From Symbiodinium natans (lineage: Eukaryota > Sar > Dinophyceae > Suessiales > Symbiodiniaceae): a stretch of 64,000 bases of DNA. Positions 32,851-43,092 of the stretch are shown here, one piece after another. The position numbers and the translations under genes were made by a program. Numbering within the stretch: position 1 is the stretch's first letter; every line of letters begins with the position of its first letter. The notes under the pieces were generated by a model. That model worked only from the letters and a program-made list of their open reading frames with translations. It was not told where the DNA came from and made no database searches. The stretch spans positions 521,146 to 585,145 of the forward strand of contig CAJNDS010001779.1 of NCBI GenBank assembly GCA_905221605.1, read 5' to 3'.

Positions 32851-33151
32851 TTTGGCCCCTTTTGTCACCCCCCCCCCCCCCCCCCCCCCCCCCGGCCCCG
32901 CTCTTAATCCCTAAGCCCTTCAACCCTACAGGCGCTTTCTGCCAAAACCCTAAACCCTAAACCCTCAACCCTAAACACCAACCCCTAAACCCCTATCCTG
33001 AAGCCCTGTGTAGGAATCCGGCCTCACTGCCGCAGGGCTTCTAGGGCTTAGGAAGCTTTGTGGGGCTCAAAGGGCTTTTCGGGTTTGTAAGCCTAAGGCT
33101 TGTTTGAGGTCAGGGTTTAGGGTTTAGGGTTTAGGGTTTAGGGTTTAGGGT

Positions 33152-34105
33152 TTAGGGCTTAGGGTTTAGCTCATGGGCTTTCGGACAACCAAGGGCCTCC
33201 ACACACTGGACCTTCATCGGGAAAGGGCCTTTGGACACTGACCAGTCGATCACCAGCGTCTCAACCGGAGGCTGTCCTTCCTTTAGGGCCACTAAGGCTT
33301 GCATCAGGCTTTGGGGGGGGGGGGGGGGGGGGTGGGGGGGGGAGGATTTTGCAAGGTCAGTTTCGGGCCATATTATAGGATCTTGAAGTTTCTTAGGACC
33401 CGCCGGGCGCTCGCTGTGCTTTCCGAAGGTGCTCAAATTGTCCGAGGTTTGCCGGTGGCGGTGTCGGCAGAAAACGCACGCTGCCTCCCCGTGAAGTTGG
33501 CTTTCGTCGTCATCTCGTAACGGTTTGTGGCCATGAGCTCATGAACGAGACGATGGAATGGCCTCGTGCAATCCTAAACATTGCAATTCCTTGAGTGCGA
33601 AGTGGCGGTGCACTCTGATTGAGAAAAGGATGTTGACATCACGATTCGTCGATTTTGGACGATTTACTGCTTTTTCGGCACTTTTGGGTGCTATGTCTTG
33701 CTCGCTCCTAGAAACGGTCGTTCGCTTTCTCTCCTGTGCGGAGGGTGGGGAGGACGGGGGGAGGCGTTTTTTGATGTACATCCTCGGTATTTGCTGCTGT
33801 TTTCGCACTCTGGGATGCCATTTTTGGGGTGTGTTTTTTTATTGTCATGGTGGTAAGACTACAATCTCTCACCTCTAGGCGTAGTGTGCAGTCGTCATTG
33901 TTTATACAGCGCTCTCGGGCTCTTCGCTTGTTCACTTCTGGTGAGCTTGTCGCCCAAAATTCACGGGTTTCACCAAGTTCGTTGCGAAGCACTCCGAACG
34001 GAGAGTGAACTTCTGTGCAAAGCGACCTGGAGACAGCAACTTGAGGACAAAACGGGCTTTCTCCGAAATCCGTGTTGCCGGGCAGAACTGCCTAGTTTGA
34101 TCGGT
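33152..34105 (-). CDS. Low-repeat block with several coding islands
   Basis: Minus-strand candidates: about 34100-33708 (long frame after acceptor ACTAGGCAG, containing GVLRNELGETREFWATSS), 33572-33440 (after acceptor GTTTAG; FHRLVHELMATNRYEMTTKA) and 33303-33180 (LMQALVALKEGQPPVETLVI). A long C/G homopolymer (33310-33343) lies between them. The plus strand is also open for over 300 bp (33558-33878, 33884-34240), so strand is not certain for the first island. No family recognised. Confidence 0.4.
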
Positions 34106-34127
34106 GCTAGGGAGTGTGGACTAGCGT

Positions 34128-34135
34128 ACGTATAT

Positions 34136-34167
<32 letters not shown>

Positions 34168-34181
34168 ATACACATACATAC

Positions 34182-34212
<31 letters not shown>

Positions 34213-34300
34213 CATAATATGCTTCTATTTATATACATAATCATATAAATTTACACATGCATCTATAAACATACACACATACACATAAACATACACATAT
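34128..34300. repeat. TA/CATA microsatellite
   Basis: Alternating TA tracts with TACATA interruptions, about 170 bp. Confidence 0.85.
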
Positions 34301-34924
34301 GTCTAATAGCCTAATAGCCCGTTCCGGGCCACTACCCCTCTCCAAAAAAAAGGAGCCTACACCCAAAGTAAACCCGAATCCCTAATCCCTTAGCCCTGCA
34401 TGAACCCTAAATCCCTGAACCCTAAACCCTAAATCCCTACTCCCTAAACCCTAACTCCCTAAACCCTAAACCCTCACAAAAGGGGAACAAGGATACTACC
34501 GGGAACCCTAAGCCTAAACCCTACTCTGAATCCCTAAACCCTAAACCCTTAATCCCAAAAACCCTAAACCCTAAACCCTATTCTGACTCCCTAACCCCTA
34601 AACCCTAAACCCTAAACCCCAGAAAAAGGAAAATAGGGGTCCTACTGGGCATCCTGGGAGTTCCGGCAGCGCCCAAAATCGGTCTCAGAAGGGTTTCTAA
34701 AGCCACCAAGCAGCGTGCTGGACCACCCACACCTGGCAATAGGGTTTAGGGTTTGAGGGTATAGGGTTTAGGTTTTAGGGTTTAGGGTGATCTTCACAAC
34801 GTAGGCGCAGCTAAGGGAATGGCATTGCGCGCTCCAAAACACCAAAGCCCTAAAGCCCTAAAACCCTGAAGCCCAAAACCAGGCCCAGAAAGAGTTGCCG
34901 TCCTTATGAGGCTCATGAGGCGCA

Positions 34925-35048
34925 TACAGGGTGGGGCCCCCTTACTATACTAACTGTAGTTAAGGGACTTATAACCTAACTTAGGGTCCTTATAACCCAA
35001 TTTAGGGGGCTTATAACTCTACTTATAACTAGGGGGCCCCACCCTGTA
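34925..35048. mobile_element. TIR element, family C, copy 2
   Basis: Same perfect ends as copy 1 at 20106-20230 but inserted in the opposite orientation; the interiors differ at only a few positions by eye. Confidence 0.85.
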
Positions 35049-35176
35049 CCCGTAGCCGTTAGCAGTGCCGCTAGCAGTCGAGGTTTCTCGCATCCCGTGT
35101 GGCCGACTCCCGGAAATGTGGGGGGGGGGGGGGGGGAAATATTGCCCAAAAAAACCCCAAACCCTAAAGCGAGATT

Positions 35177-36039
35177 TCAGGCGATCTCACTGTTGGCGTG
35201 CTCCTGAATAGGGATGATGCCTGCTGAGAGCACTCTAAACCCTAAACCCAAAACCCTAAACCCCGAACCCCAAAACCCTAAACCCTAGACCCTCAGAAAT
35301 GCTCCATGATGCGCCCCCCAGAGGCACCCTGAAGTTCCCCTAAACCCTGGGGTTTAGGAGGTTTAGAACTAACCCAAGACCCGAAGCTCACCCGCCCAGT
35401 TCTGCTGCGGCCAGGGTGCGACGATGTAGATCAGGACGACGGGAACCATGAGCGCCGTCAGGACGCAGCCGATCGAGGAAGGTGCCCTTTCTGGCTCCAC
35501 ATTGTGGAAGCCTCAGGATTTTTGAAGAAATAGGGCCGTTTTTTTGGGGGGTTCCTTAAGCCTCAGGATTTGAGAAGAAACAGGGTCGCTTTTCTCTTTC
35601 GGGTTCTTCAGGGAGGGGGCTTCAAGGTGGTATGTAACCCAAGGTTCCTTCTCACTCCGCACTCCTTATTGGGGCTCCCTACGCTTCCCTATGAGGTAAC
35701 CCCCTTCCCTGAAGTACAGGGCATTTAGGGGTCCAAGCCCTAAACCCTTAGCGTATTCAGCAGCTGAGAGCCACCAGCTGTCTTGTTGAGGGGCTCCGCT
35801 TGTGTATAGTGCGCAAACGTCTGTTTGAGAGTTTCAGTTTAGGGTGCATCCCCACAGGTCCCCACACCCGAAATTCCGAAACCCTACACCTAAAACCCTC
35901 GCCAAAACCCTGATCCCAAAGATGCAAAGCCCAAGAAACCTCCGAACCCCAAACACCCCAAACCCTCAAGCCCATGTCGAGCCAGGGTGCTGTCCAGCCA
36001 TTGGTAGGCACGTTTGAGGGGCTGTTGCTTGGAGGCCAT
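35177..36039 (-). CDS. Complete small single-pass membrane protein, three exons
   Basis: Exons 36039-35964, 35490-35392 and 35223-35177. The ATG lies in CACCATGG. Exon 1 encodes MASKQQPLKRAYQWLDSTLA and ends at donor GTTTGG. Exon 2 follows acceptor GGAGCCAG, encodes a membrane span (CVLTALMVPVVLIYIVA) then PWPQQNW, and ends at canonical donor GTGAGC. Exon 3 follows CTCTCAG, encodes GIIPIQEHANSEIA and ends TGA. Phases (1, 1) match exactly, giving 73 residues. A basic N-terminus, one central helix and a short tail resemble small subunits of organelle membrane complexes, but I cannot name it. Confidence 0.68.
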
Positions 36040-36489
36040 GGTGCGCGAACCGCTGCTCCTACGGCCTCAAGACCTAAACCCTAAACCCTAAACCCTAAAC
36101 CCTAAACCCTCAACCCTCAACCCTAAACCCTAAAATACTCTCTGTGTGACAGCACCTGATGTACGTAATTGGCTTGGACCAACGCGGCTGCGGTTTAGGG
36201 CTTATGTTGGCTTTGGATGCCGAGGTTTTTAGGTCTTTAGGGGTCTTATGGCGCTTGTAGTGTAGGGTTTATAGGGCTTCTGGGGTTGGAAGGGGGTTTG
36301 TGGGTTGGGTTCATACGGATTGTACGGTTTTCAGGGTGCACAGGGGATTTGCTTATAGGGGTAATTATGGTTTGCAGGGTTTATTGGTCTCCGCAGTTCA
36401 GAAGCAAGTGCCTGCGAAACCGCGGAAAGACCCCCCCAAAGGTGCCCTGAACCTGAACCCTAAACCCTAAACCGCCTTTAGTCGCAGCA

Positions 36490-36833
36490 CGTGCCATGAA
36501 CTCATATTTTCGGGCTTATGGGAGTGGACAATTTCCAAAGTCTTGTAGGGGGTCAGAGACGGGGGGGATTGGGGCTTTGTGGGGGGTGGGGGGGGGGGCA
36601 AACCCGGCTCGGAGGTTGATGTGGGCACTTACAAGTAGGGTTTCAAGTCGGGTTCTTATGGTTAAATATGTTGACGGTACTTCTAAGCCGACTGCTATGT
36701 ACCCAGATGAACCTTCAAGCACGCGGTATCGAGGTGCATCTTCAGGTCTGCTTGGTCCCTTTGGCGCCCTGGGAGTCGTCGCTCCATCCTTTTTTGTTCC
36801 CGAAACATGATTCTCTGCATTTGCCGGGAGCAC
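36490..36833 (-). CDS. Open frame running through a family B element
   Basis: A 105-codon frame. Its first third (LPANAENHVSGTKKDGATTP) has coding bias, the middle lies within the family B element 36608-36720, and the rest is proline-rich after a C/G run. Probably an exon plus read-through of an inserted element. The plus frame is also open. Confidence 0.35.
36608..36720. mobile_element. TIR element, family B
   Basis: The ends CTCGGAGGTTGATGTGGGCA and GTACCCAGATGAACCTTCAAG are imperfect inverted repeats around CTTACAAGTAGGG-type inner arms. Confidence 0.55.
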
Positions 36834-37372
36834 GCTGACTGCCTGGCCGACACCCTAAAACCCTGAGCCAACTGCCTGACAGGATGGTCGTGGTCCCTGC
36901 CCTGAACCCTAAACGGTAAACCCAGATGCTACTGGGTTGGCCCCAGAAATCATCCGGAAAAAAAACACACCCTAAACCCTAAACCCTGAACTCAATAAAG
37001 GAAAATGTCATGCTCGTAACCCAAAAATGAGAAAATGCCAAGGGGGCCGCCTTAGAAGACTCATCCTGCTCCTCATGGTTTCGGGTTTAGGGTTTAGGGT
37101 TATAAGTAGGGTAACTAGCCCTTCTTATAAGTAACCATGAACCTTTAAGTACCGTTGACCCCTTGACCGCAACGAGGGGACATAACATCTCAAGGGGCTA
37201 CCTCGCGTTGGGCGATGCCTCGCAGAAAATGATGCCATGCCCGCATAAGGGCTTCAGCTTCAGGTTTCTATTGCATGGCTTGGGGTTGCCTAATGGGGGT
37301 TTGGGGTTCAAGGCTTAGGGCAAAATCCTTCTGGGGAGGGTTCTTGTATTTTGGGATTGCGGCAGACCCACC

Positions 37373-37890
37373 ATGTCAACCGAGGCTCCCCCCAAACCTT
37401 ACCCTAGGGGTCCATGTACCTATATTATAGTGTATACTTGGGCCTTAAAGGGCTTCCCATACAGCAGCTTTAATTCCCAGGTATACACAATACAGGTACA
37501 TGGACCCTTGGGGTATAAGGGACAAAAAGAGCCCTGAAGAAACAAGCCAAGGCAGTCTTGCGTGCGGGGTCTCTGGAGGCCGCTCTACGACGAGACGGGA
37601 GGACGTTGCAAGATACCTCATGATATCTCACATGCACCAGCCGTATGTACTTCACATCGGCGTTTCGAGGCGCTCTCCATGACCATCCAATGCTTCACGT
37701 GTTTCAAGGGCCCCGAAAGCAGAAGAAACAAACAACAGAGCAAGACCCGGGACCCGGCACCACACAGAACAAAATTGTAGGTGCTGCCATCTACCCGCAG
37801 TGGCTTTGGCGGACGCAGTGGATCGGGGTGAACGTGAACGAAGATTCGATCTCAGCCTTGCTTTCCAGGATGGGCTACAAGGCCCTATAA
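37373..37890 (+). CDS. Plus-strand start exon carrying a family A element
   Basis: ATG at 37373 (context CCACCATGT) opens MSTEAPPKPYPR up to the element at 37410-37505. Beyond it all three plus frames are open for over 100 bp: one directly continues (RDKKSPEETSQGS), one reads RALKKQAKAVLRAGSLEAAL after a possible acceptor TATAAG. A further frame to 37890 reads WLWRTQWIGVNVNEDSISAL. The element could be an intron or an insertion. No family recognised. Confidence 0.45.
37410..37505. mobile_element. TIR element, family A, copy 3
   Basis: Ends GTCCATGTACC / GGTACATGGAC, flanked by CCCTAGGG and CCTTGGGG (imperfect 8-bp duplication). It lies 37 bases after a plausible start codon. Confidence 0.85.
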
Positions 37891-37985
37891 TCCCCATAAT
37901 CAACCCGAAAAAGGGCCTTTGTGAAGGATTTTGTTTGGGCATACTTGCCCATGCTGCTTTTCCCCAACCCCTCCACCGATCACAC

Positions 37986-38694
37986 CCTTGCATGTGCAGG
38001 TGATGGCCAGTGAAGCTGTTGAAGGGCCAATATGCAACACAGCTGCTCCACTTTCAGCGGAAGACCTCAAAGCTTCGGTTCTCTTCACAGTCTTCATATC
38101 CTGAACCCTAAAGCAGAAACCGTCAACCCTAAGCCCTTGCATTGGGTCCGTATGCTGGGATGAGTGCCGAATCGGAAAGCTCGAAATTGACCTTCATAAG
38201 ATTGACAAAGGCTCTCCCAGTCCGGGGGGGGGGGGAGTAGATCGTGAAAGAGGGCGCCTTCCTCATGAACTGAAGTCTAGGCTGTAGGGTTTAGGGTTAG
38301 GATCCTCAAAGACATCCTTTTGCCAGCCCATGTGAGCAAAGCAAATAAGGCCCGGGTTCCATCCATCAAAGTTCATCGTGGCCCAAAGGTTTAAGACGAG
38401 CGACTGCCGATGATGGAGATCGCGATGTGGAGCAGCATACAACAGACGCGTTGCAGCGAACGGTGTGCAACGCTTCGTCACGCGCAGGGCGTCGATGACT
38501 GAGCTGGCCTTCTCTGCTAACACAGATACATTGAAACCCTAAACCCTAAACCCTAAACCCTAAACCCTAAACCCTAAACCCTTTAAACCCTACACCCTAC
38601 ACCCCAAACTGACCTGGCTTGGGTGCATCTTGGGGCAGTAGGGTTCCGGTTCTCATCCGCATTTTAACAACGGCGTGCTTCGACAACGGCGTGC
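37986..38694 (-). CDS. Unidentified gene, four phase-matched exons
   Basis: Exons in gene order: 38694-38614 (HAVVKMRMRTGTLLPQDAPK, donor GTCAGT), 38513-38314 (66 codons; ASSVIDALRVTKRCTPFAAT then WATMNFDGWNPGLICFAHMG), 38269-38141 (43 codons; FMRKAPSFTIYSPPPRTGRA and VNFELSDSALIPAYGPN) and 38100-37986 (DMKTVKRTEALRSSAESGAA, donor GTGTGA). Phases agree throughout. A C12 tract in the third exon encodes three prolines and keeps frame. The third intron would start GCAAGG (GC donor); otherwise the frame stops nine bases later. Introns are 100, 44 and 40 nt. No family recognised. Confidence 0.62.
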
Positions 38695-38870
38695 CTGGGC
38701 CCCAAAACCCTAAACCCCAAACCCAAAACCCCAAACGCTAAAACCTAGACCAGCTTTCTCAAGGTGAGGGTCTTCGGAGAGATGGTCGCAAAAGGCTTCT
38801 TAACTTAGCCCCCGTCCTTGGGGCTGCAGTTGTGGGTTAGGGTCAGGGTTTAGGGTTTAGGGAGCAGGGG

Positions 38871-39296
38871 TTGGGATTGAGGGTTGGGGTTCAACACCCC
38901 CTTATTGATACATCTAGCCCTACGATAATTTACGTGAGGTTTGTTCATTTGATTCAGTTGCGTTGGACTCTGTGGGGCTTGGCCCAGCCCTCATACCAAG
39001 GACGATTCCCTGCGCGAAGCTTACAAAATCCTTCAGATGGTCGAGAGTCTCTCAATCATGGTCCCTTTGCAGGTTCTCCTGTTTCAAATAGACCATCATT
39101 TCGAGAACTGCCCATGCTTTGCTCCCCTTTGAAGAGGCTTTTCTCCCCTTATGAAGAGGCGCCATCCGGAAGGAAGTACTTTTCGGCACGATGTGCGACC
39201 TACCTGGAGTACTGCTCCAGACTGAATCGTACAAAGGCCCATAGTGAAACAAGAGTCACCTCTGTCATGGTTGCTTCCCTAAACCCTAAACCCTAA
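38871..39296 (+). CDS. Plus-strand open frame
   Basis: A frame of 141 codons from ATG ending in a CCCTAAA array. The central part (SFRELPMLCSPLKRLFSPYE ... CATYLEYCSRLNRTK) looks coding; the first and last parts are repeat-derived. The minus strand is open over 66 codons in the same place. Possibly an exon. Product unknown. Confidence 0.4.
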   Translation: MGLRVGVQHPLIDTSSPTIIYVRFVHLIQLRWTLWGLAQPSYQGRFPARSLQNPSDGRESLNHGPFAGSPVSNRPSFRELPMLCSPLKRLFSPYEEAPSGRKYFSARCATYLEYCSRLNRTKAHSETRVTSVMVASLNPKP

Positions 39297-39343
39297 ACCC
39301 TAAACCCTAAACCCTAAACCCTAAACCCTAAACCCTAAACCCT

Positions 39344-39440
39344 AAAAAGCTTCTGCCACGTCACAACTTAGAATATCGAGGCAAGGAGCCGCTTTTTGGG
39401 TGCCTTTGCCTCTTGAGTGTTCTTTTAATCAGCCCTGCTG
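39344..39440 (-). CDS. Terminal exon
   Basis: Minus frame GTQKAAPCLDILSCDVAEAF followed by TAG, adjacent to a long CCCTAAA array (39277-39345). Product unknown. Confidence 0.45.
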
Positions 39441-39499
39441 TCACGCGACTCTGAGGCACACCCACCAATCGGGTTTAGGGTTTAGGGTTTAGGGTTTCG

Positions 39500-39668
39500 A
39501 CTGATCCGAAAGTCTGAACTGCACGGAGGAGCTTGCGTTGTTAAACCGAGCCCTAGCACTGTGGAGTTTAGGCTTGAGCTGCTGTGTGGGGGACTTCGAC
39601 CCCCTGAATATACTGAGCCGTACTTGGCATCCTAAGCACAAAACTTCAGCTCCATGTTTGCCCTAACA
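39500..39668 (+). CDS. Island with two overlapping coding-like frames
   Basis: Two plus frames are open and protein-like: NCTEELALLNRALALWSLGL continuing to a TAA near 39665, and VVKPSPSTVEFRLELLCGGL ending at a TAA near 39632. Codon bias slightly favours the first. Product unknown. Confidence 0.4.
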
Positions 39669-39846
39669 AAAAAACTCCTAAGCCTAAACTTCAAACCCCT
39701 TTTGCCCTGCCAAAACAACCTTCAAATCTGAGGCCCCAAGGCTCAGTTAAACGTTAGGGTTTAGGCTTTAGGGTTTAGGTTTTAGGGTTTAGGGTTTAGG
39801 GTCCAAGGTTTATGGTTCAAGGCCTTACATCCTACACCGCTAGGTG

Positions 39847-40038
39847 CTGAGGAGCCCAGGGAAGCCCCGCAGGGTGACAGCTCGGTCTGCGGCCGTTTTT
39901 TTCGCTGCACTCCTTGGCATCATACTTATTCCTCAGCACCGTGTGTCCCCAATCCTTCCACTGCAGCAAGACTTGGTCCTTCTTCGTAGGGCGCAATCGA
40001 AGCCCCAAAAATCCAGTTAAGGCCCACCACTTCTCCCG
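39847..40038 (-). CDS. Long exon of an unidentified gene
   Basis: Sixty-odd codons without stop and without any ATG: LRPTKKDQVLLQWKDWGHTV then LRNKYDAKECSEKNGRRPSC. Third positions are strongly C/G. A second minus frame (GEVVGLNWIFGASIAPYEEG) overlaps its 5' half. Tryptophan- and lysine-rich, but no family recognised. Confidence 0.5.
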
Positions 40039-40340
40039 TCAGGGCTGCTAGACTGACCGAGGCCTACCGGGTCCGTAGTGAACTCATGCACTTGTTGGGC
40101 TTTATAAGGGATCAAACCGCTTAAGCAGACAATAAAGGAAGACACTGGAAACCCTAGGAAAGTGTCTTGAGACACGAGTGATTTCTTAGAATGGGGGTTT
40201 GGGGTGCGTAGATCATAGTATGTACTGTATATACGTAAGGGGACCGTATGGGTGAGTGCTCCTTAAACCCCGAACCCTAAATAGGTGCCATTCCAGATTG
40301 GCCCTTTCCACTTGAAGTTTATGCGTCTAGGGGATCACAC

Positions 40341-40430
40341 CGTTGCAGAAGAACAAGCAGTGTCATCGTATGAGAGGAGATGATCAGGTAGATGTAGAGC
40401 ATCGAGTGTCCGCTGCGACACTTTGTTTTC
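40341..40430 (-). CDS. Exon with a membrane segment
   Basis: Acceptor AACAAAG, frame SMLYIYLIISSHTMTLLVLL, canonical donor GTGTGA. A clear hydrophobic span. It probably belongs with the islands at 40.7-41.0 kb upstream. Confidence 0.55.
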
Positions 40431-40699
40431 GAAGCTTTGCCCGTGAGGGCGGGGGAAAGCGGTGCCGAAACTTCGCCTAAACCAAAGCTGGCTTTAAGAA
40501 CTTTAGGTGTAGGATTTTTAGGCTTAGGGTTTAGGGTTGCTGTGCTTCTTGGCGAAGGGGGGAGTATGCTCCCGCAATCGAACAGAGGTGCACACTCTCC
40601 CGGTATTGATATGAGGCCCTAAACCTTAAAAGCCCTAGGAGTCATGGGTTTAGGGTTTAGGGTTAGGGTACCTTAAACCCCCACCCATTCCCTGCTTGA

Positions 40700-40975
40700 T
40701 TCAAGATATTGAACGCTTCCATGTCTGGATTGCCTTGACGGCTTCGAGCTGAGGGAACCGTCTCCGGTCAGGCTTATAGGCTTGAGGGGCTTCGGACATA
40801 TAGGGAGTACATCACTCCATACTTCCAGCAAGATCTCCCCCCCCCCCCCCCCTCGGCAGCATGGGGGCTACCAGCACCACGCTGACAAATCGTGTGCTGA
40901 TAGGTGAGCAGCTCATGCGGGAATCTGTCCCATCTCAACAGCTGCAGGATTCCAGAGGCCGCAACGGCATCGGGG
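40700..40975 (-). CDS. Two exon-like islands
   Basis: About 40972-40855 reads PDAVAASGILQLLRWDRFPH then ELLTYQHTICQRGAG. About 40775-40700 reads RRRFPQLEAVKAIQTWKRS. Both have strong bias; a C15 tract separates them. Product unknown. Confidence 0.45.
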
Positions 40976-41450
40976 AATTCTATCGCTCCCCAAAAACCAT
41001 AACAAAGGAGTTTAGGGTTTAGGGTTTACCATGAAAAAGCAGGAGTCTAGGGTTTGGGGTTCAGGGTTTAGGAAAAGGCTTCACCTTTTCAAGATTTAAC
41101 GACCAGGAATACGGGCTTGAGGCAACTTGCAGGTTAAAAAATCACAGTTTACAGTACTCTAGCTCTGTACACATTTTGAAGTATATTGGGTGATTCTCAA
41201 GAGGTGCTTCTAAGCGTTGCGATTGAAAATGCAGGCGTGCGGCTCCAAGACTGCCCTCAACCCCGGGTTTAGGGATTAGGGTTTAGGGTTTAGGGTAAAG
41301 GGTTTAGGGTTTAGGGTTTAGGGTATAAACCCGACAGCCCTGTCAGCCCTAAACAACTGGAAGCCCTAACCCAAGCCCGGAACCCCTAAAATAGACCCCC
41401 ATATAGTAGGATTCCCTTATAATAAGGACCCCAATAAGGTACCCGGAACA

Positions 41451-42822
41451 TCACGGACGCCGCTGGATCCTGAGCCCACGGTCATGGAACCTCCCCACCA
41501 AGAGTTTAGCTGGCAGGGATTTGTTTTTGGGGGGTCGGGCTTAGGGGTGTAGAGTTAGGGGGGTTTCGGAAGTTTGGGGTCTAGGAAGTCTAGGGCTGCG
41601 TTGTTTTAGAGTCTTCTCAGGTTGGTCGGGGGGCTTCCATGTTGCTTAGCTTACAGCAGCAAAGAGCAACTTCGTCTCCACTGGTTCTTGGTAGCCCAGG
41701 AGAACCATATTCTCATCAGGGCACCTTGTTTTTTGGGGGGTTGGTGACTGTACAAGGGAACACAGAAATAAAAAAAAGGGAAAGGGTACCGCTGGGCTAC
41801 CAAGAGTTCGTCAGGTGCATATTTCTGAAGCCTGTTCGTCTTGCTGGACTGCAGCAAGCACAGAATCTTTCTCACCGTGTCGTGCTTCAGATATTGAAAA
41901 GCGTACTTGCGTCTTTTCCTCAAAAGCACAGCATCCCTGTAACTGCAGGGAGGCCTATCAGAGGCTGGCCGGTGTGGGCGGAGGGCACAAGGCGGTGGGC
42001 AGCCGGTGAACACCGGACCGCCTCGAGAGCCGTATACCCCCTGCATAACGGGTGTTGGGCTTCGGATCTATACCTTTTTCATGAAAGCGAAAAAGCCCAA
42101 ACCCTAAACCCCAAATTATAAACCCTAGGCCCTAAACTAGAATTTTGGAGGACTCCTTCGCGAAGGGTCTGGGGCTCTCTGGGCACCCCCGCCTTGAGCA
42201 CCGTGCCTGTCTCTTTGCACTTGATCTCACAATCTGAAGTGGCAATGCCACACTTGAAGCAGCCCAAAGGGTACCCAACACCCCTCGTGGAGGGTCAGAT
42301 ACACAAAATGCTCACTTACCACAGAGACCATACTGCAAACCCACACAGGTGGATAGGTGCAGAATACTAAGGCGCTTGAGAAAACAGCGCTAAAGGAACT
42401 CGGCAGCAAATTGATCTCGTAACTTCGGGAGAAGGGGTGCCTGGCAACTCGTCTTCAGAGTACCAGCGGCACAACATCGGACAAATCTTTCATCACCCGC
42501 GGTTGTGGCCGCGAAAATAGAAGTCGGCCCTGTCGGCATGTGTTGGCATGTCCTGGCAGGTGCAAAAACACCAGGCAGACAATGGCATGCTTTCAAAAAG
42601 GCTGAGTGCATTTTGGGGTACATAAGGGGTCCCGATATCCCTAAACCCTAAACCCTGAAACCCTGAAACCCATTCGGCAATGCGCGTATACTCTGTGTCT
42701 GGGCCCCCAGGCTGGATGTCTAGAGGGACCCGAAAACCACATAAGCAGAATGATTCTACGAGGGTTTTCCAGAATCCCCCCCACACCCCCCCCCCCCTAA
42801 TAGGGGCCCTTATAAAGCCCAA
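41451..42822 (-). CDS. Unidentified gene, at least six exons
   Basis: Exons in gene order: about 42790-42497 (LDIQPGGPDTEYTRIAEW ... LFESMPLSAWCFCTCQDMPT), 42440-42320 (40 codons, donor GTAAGT), 42252-42138 (ATSDCEIKCKETGTVLKAGV), 42073-42019, 41936-41804 (KRRKYAFQYLKHDTVRKILC), then a family E element (41803-41688), an island ending at donor GTAAGC and a last exon 41509-41451. Phases match from the first to the fifth exon. In the first exon four telomere-like units are read in frame (VSGFQGLGFR). No family recognised. Confidence 0.6.
41688..41803. mobile_element. TIR element, family E, within a minus-strand gene
   Basis: The ends TTGGTAGCCCAG and CTGGGCTACCAA are inverted, with inner GGGCACC/GGGTACC partners. 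In minus orientation the element begins (TT)GGTAGCCC next to coding sequence ending GACGAACTC and ends CTACCAAG, so its own ends could serve as GT donor and AG acceptor. Confidence 0.7.
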
Positions 42823-42965
42823 CAGCAGGATTCTTATGATTACGTGGGTTTTGGGCCCCTGAGTCTAGGACAGTGATGTGGCCCTGGAAGCAGCTTGACT
42901 GTTCGGGGTTGGGATTGGTTTGTAGGGCCTCAGTTGGTCTAAGGGTTTTAGGGCTTCACGGGTGT

Positions 42966-43043
42966 TTAGGGTTTAGGGTTTAGGGTTTAGGGTTTAGGGT
43001 TTAGGGTTTAGGGTTTAGGGTTTAGGGTTTAGGGTTTAGGGTT
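42966..43043 (+). repeat. Long TTTAGGG array
   Basis: About eleven units, located between the minus gene ending its 5' part near 42.8 kb and the plus gene from 43.1 kb. Confidence 0.95.
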
Positions 43044-43092
43044 AGGCGGTTTGAGGCTTAAAGGGCTTTTGTGTCAAGGGTGTTCCGTTAAG

